This document shows positions 5,206-5,714 of a stretch of DNA of 5,714 nt, piece after piece (position 1 is the stretch's first letter; the number at the start of each line of letters is the position of its first letter). Where the stretch lies: contig CAJYOV010000536.1 in the NCBI GenBank assembly GCA_913776405.1, positions 1 through 5,714 on the forward strand. Reading direction: 5' to 3'. The notes under the pieces are model-generated. The model was not told where the DNA came from. It searched no databases and was given only the letters and a program-made list of their open reading frames with translations. The DNA comes from Pseudobdellovibrionaceae bacterium (GTDB lineage: Bacteria > Bdellovibrionota > Bdellovibrionia > Bdellovibrionales > JAMPXM01). The translations under genes were made by a program, and so were the position numbers.

Positions 5206-5714
5206 TGATTCAAGACGTAAAGACCATTCACGAATTGAGACTGGAGAACGTGACGTTCGGTTATGACCCGAGCAATCCCGTGTTCACGAACTTAACTCTC
5301 GATTTGCCTACGAATCAGAACGTCTTAGTCGGTGGACCTCCGGGCCAAGGCCAATCGACGTTACTGAAATTGATCGCGGTCGTTCACCAGCCTCAACAAG
5401 GCCAAGTGATCATCAACGGACAGAACACGAGCGATATGAGCTTCGAGGAGTTCTTACCGTTTCGTAAGAAGATCGGTTACACGTTTGACTATGGCGGTCT
5501 CTTTGCGAACCGCACAATTTTGGACAATCTCGTTTTGCCACTTCTTTACCACGGTATTTGCCCTCGTGAAGAAGCTTTCGCGCGCGCCGAATGGTTCGCG
5601 GAAGACTTTAAATTCACAAATCGACTTCAGTTGAAACCGGCAGCCGTTACGGGCGGCCTCAGAAAACTCGTTTCCGTTTTGAGAACGCTGTTGTTGGAAC
5701 CTGAGATGCTCGTA
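5205..5714 (+). CDS. MlaF-position ABC ATPase with degenerate motifs (3' end outside window)
   Basis: 170 residues are visible from the ATG at 5205, whose A is the last base of the mlaE stop; the frame is open to the window end. The fold is that of an MlaF-like nucleotide-binding domain: the A-loop region FGY (18-20), a P-loop followed by LLKLIA, then QPQQGQVIINGQ, then IGYTFDYGGLFANRTILDNLVLPL and GGLRKLVSVLRTLLLEPEML. Three key sites are altered. The Walker A lysine is Gln50 (G-P-P-G-Q-G-Q-S-T), the Q-loop glutamine is Asp95, and the signature LSGG reads VTGG (148-151). Walker B and the H-loop lie beyond the window. The altered sites predict poor or absent ATP hydrolysis, though ATP binding is not excluded. 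The tight coupling to a well-kept permease argues that it is still made and used. It could be a structural subunit or one of two unlike ATPase subunits. No frameshift or stop is seen, so I do not call it a pseudogene. Confidence 0.9.
   Translation, partial: MIQDVKTIHELRLENVTFGYDPSNPVFTNLTLDLPTNQNVLVGGPPGQGQSTLLKLIAVVHQPQQGQVIINGQNTSDMSFEEFLPFRKKIGYTFDYGGLFANRTILDNLVLPLLYHGICPREEAFARAEWFAEDFKFTNRLQLKPAAVTGGLRKLVSVLRTLLLEPEMLV
5343..5354 (+). repeat. Tandem GGCCAA x2 inside the Walker A motif
   Basis: Two exact copies of GGCCAA encode Gly-Gln-Gly-Gln (residues 47-50), so the codon that should give the P-loop lysine is part of the second copy. It may be a chance match of two Gly-Gln pairs or the trace of a small duplication or conversion. 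Confidence 0.6.

Noticed and set aside
5205..5714. Pseudogene call for the ATPase gene
   Set aside because: The frame is intact to the window edge, the overlap with mlaE is kept and the rest of the fold is well conserved; altered motifs alone do not show decay.
1..5714. Phage, transposon, toxin-antitoxin or CRISPR defence system
   Set aside because: No integrase, transposase, spaced direct repeats, tRNA or small paired-gene module was found; gene style is uniform throughout.

Overview
The window is a densely packed, one-directional stretch of Gram-negative chromosome. Seven protein-coding genes lie on the + strand, and the first and last are cut by the window edges. I see no rRNA, tRNA, CRISPR array, insertion sequence or phage gene. 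GC content is about half by eye. The content suggests a bacterium with an outer membrane from the former Deltaproteobacteria, most likely Bdellovibrionota (Bdellovibrio-like) or a myxobacterial relative. The clues are a Myxococcus/Bdellovibrio-type outer-membrane beta-barrel followed by a secreted helical-repeat protein, plus a VWA lipoprotein of the kind common in those groups. This taxonomic call is inference from protein character, not from a marker gene.

Layout. (1) Positions 1-3269 hold a probable envelope operon: the C-terminal part of an outer-membrane beta-barrel protein, a secreted TPR/coiled-coil protein whose start overlaps the preceding stop (TGATG), and, 15 bases on, a lipoprotein with a von Willebrand factor A domain. 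The barrel plus repeat-protein pair recalls the GltA/GltB-GltC outer-membrane and periplasmic part of the Myxococcus gliding machine; that link is a hypothesis. (2) Positions 3297-4251 hold a RidA enamine/imine deaminase and a membrane-anchored YdcF/DUF218 protein, overlapping by 8 bases. (3) A 78-base gap (4252-4329) is the only sizeable non-coding stretch; it carries a three-copy TCCGAT/ATCGGA motif. (4) From 4330 to the end are an MlaE-type permease and an ABC ATPase subunit, again joined by a TGATG overlap; this is the start of a lipid-transport (Mla-like) operon.

The most unusual point is the last gene. It is clearly the MlaF-position ABC ATPase, but its Walker A lysine is glutamine (GQGQST), its Q-loop glutamine is aspartate and its signature LSGG reads VTGG. 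Either this is a catalytically altered or dead ATPase still paired with a well-conserved permease, or it works by an unusual mechanism. Nothing else points strongly to a wholly new system.
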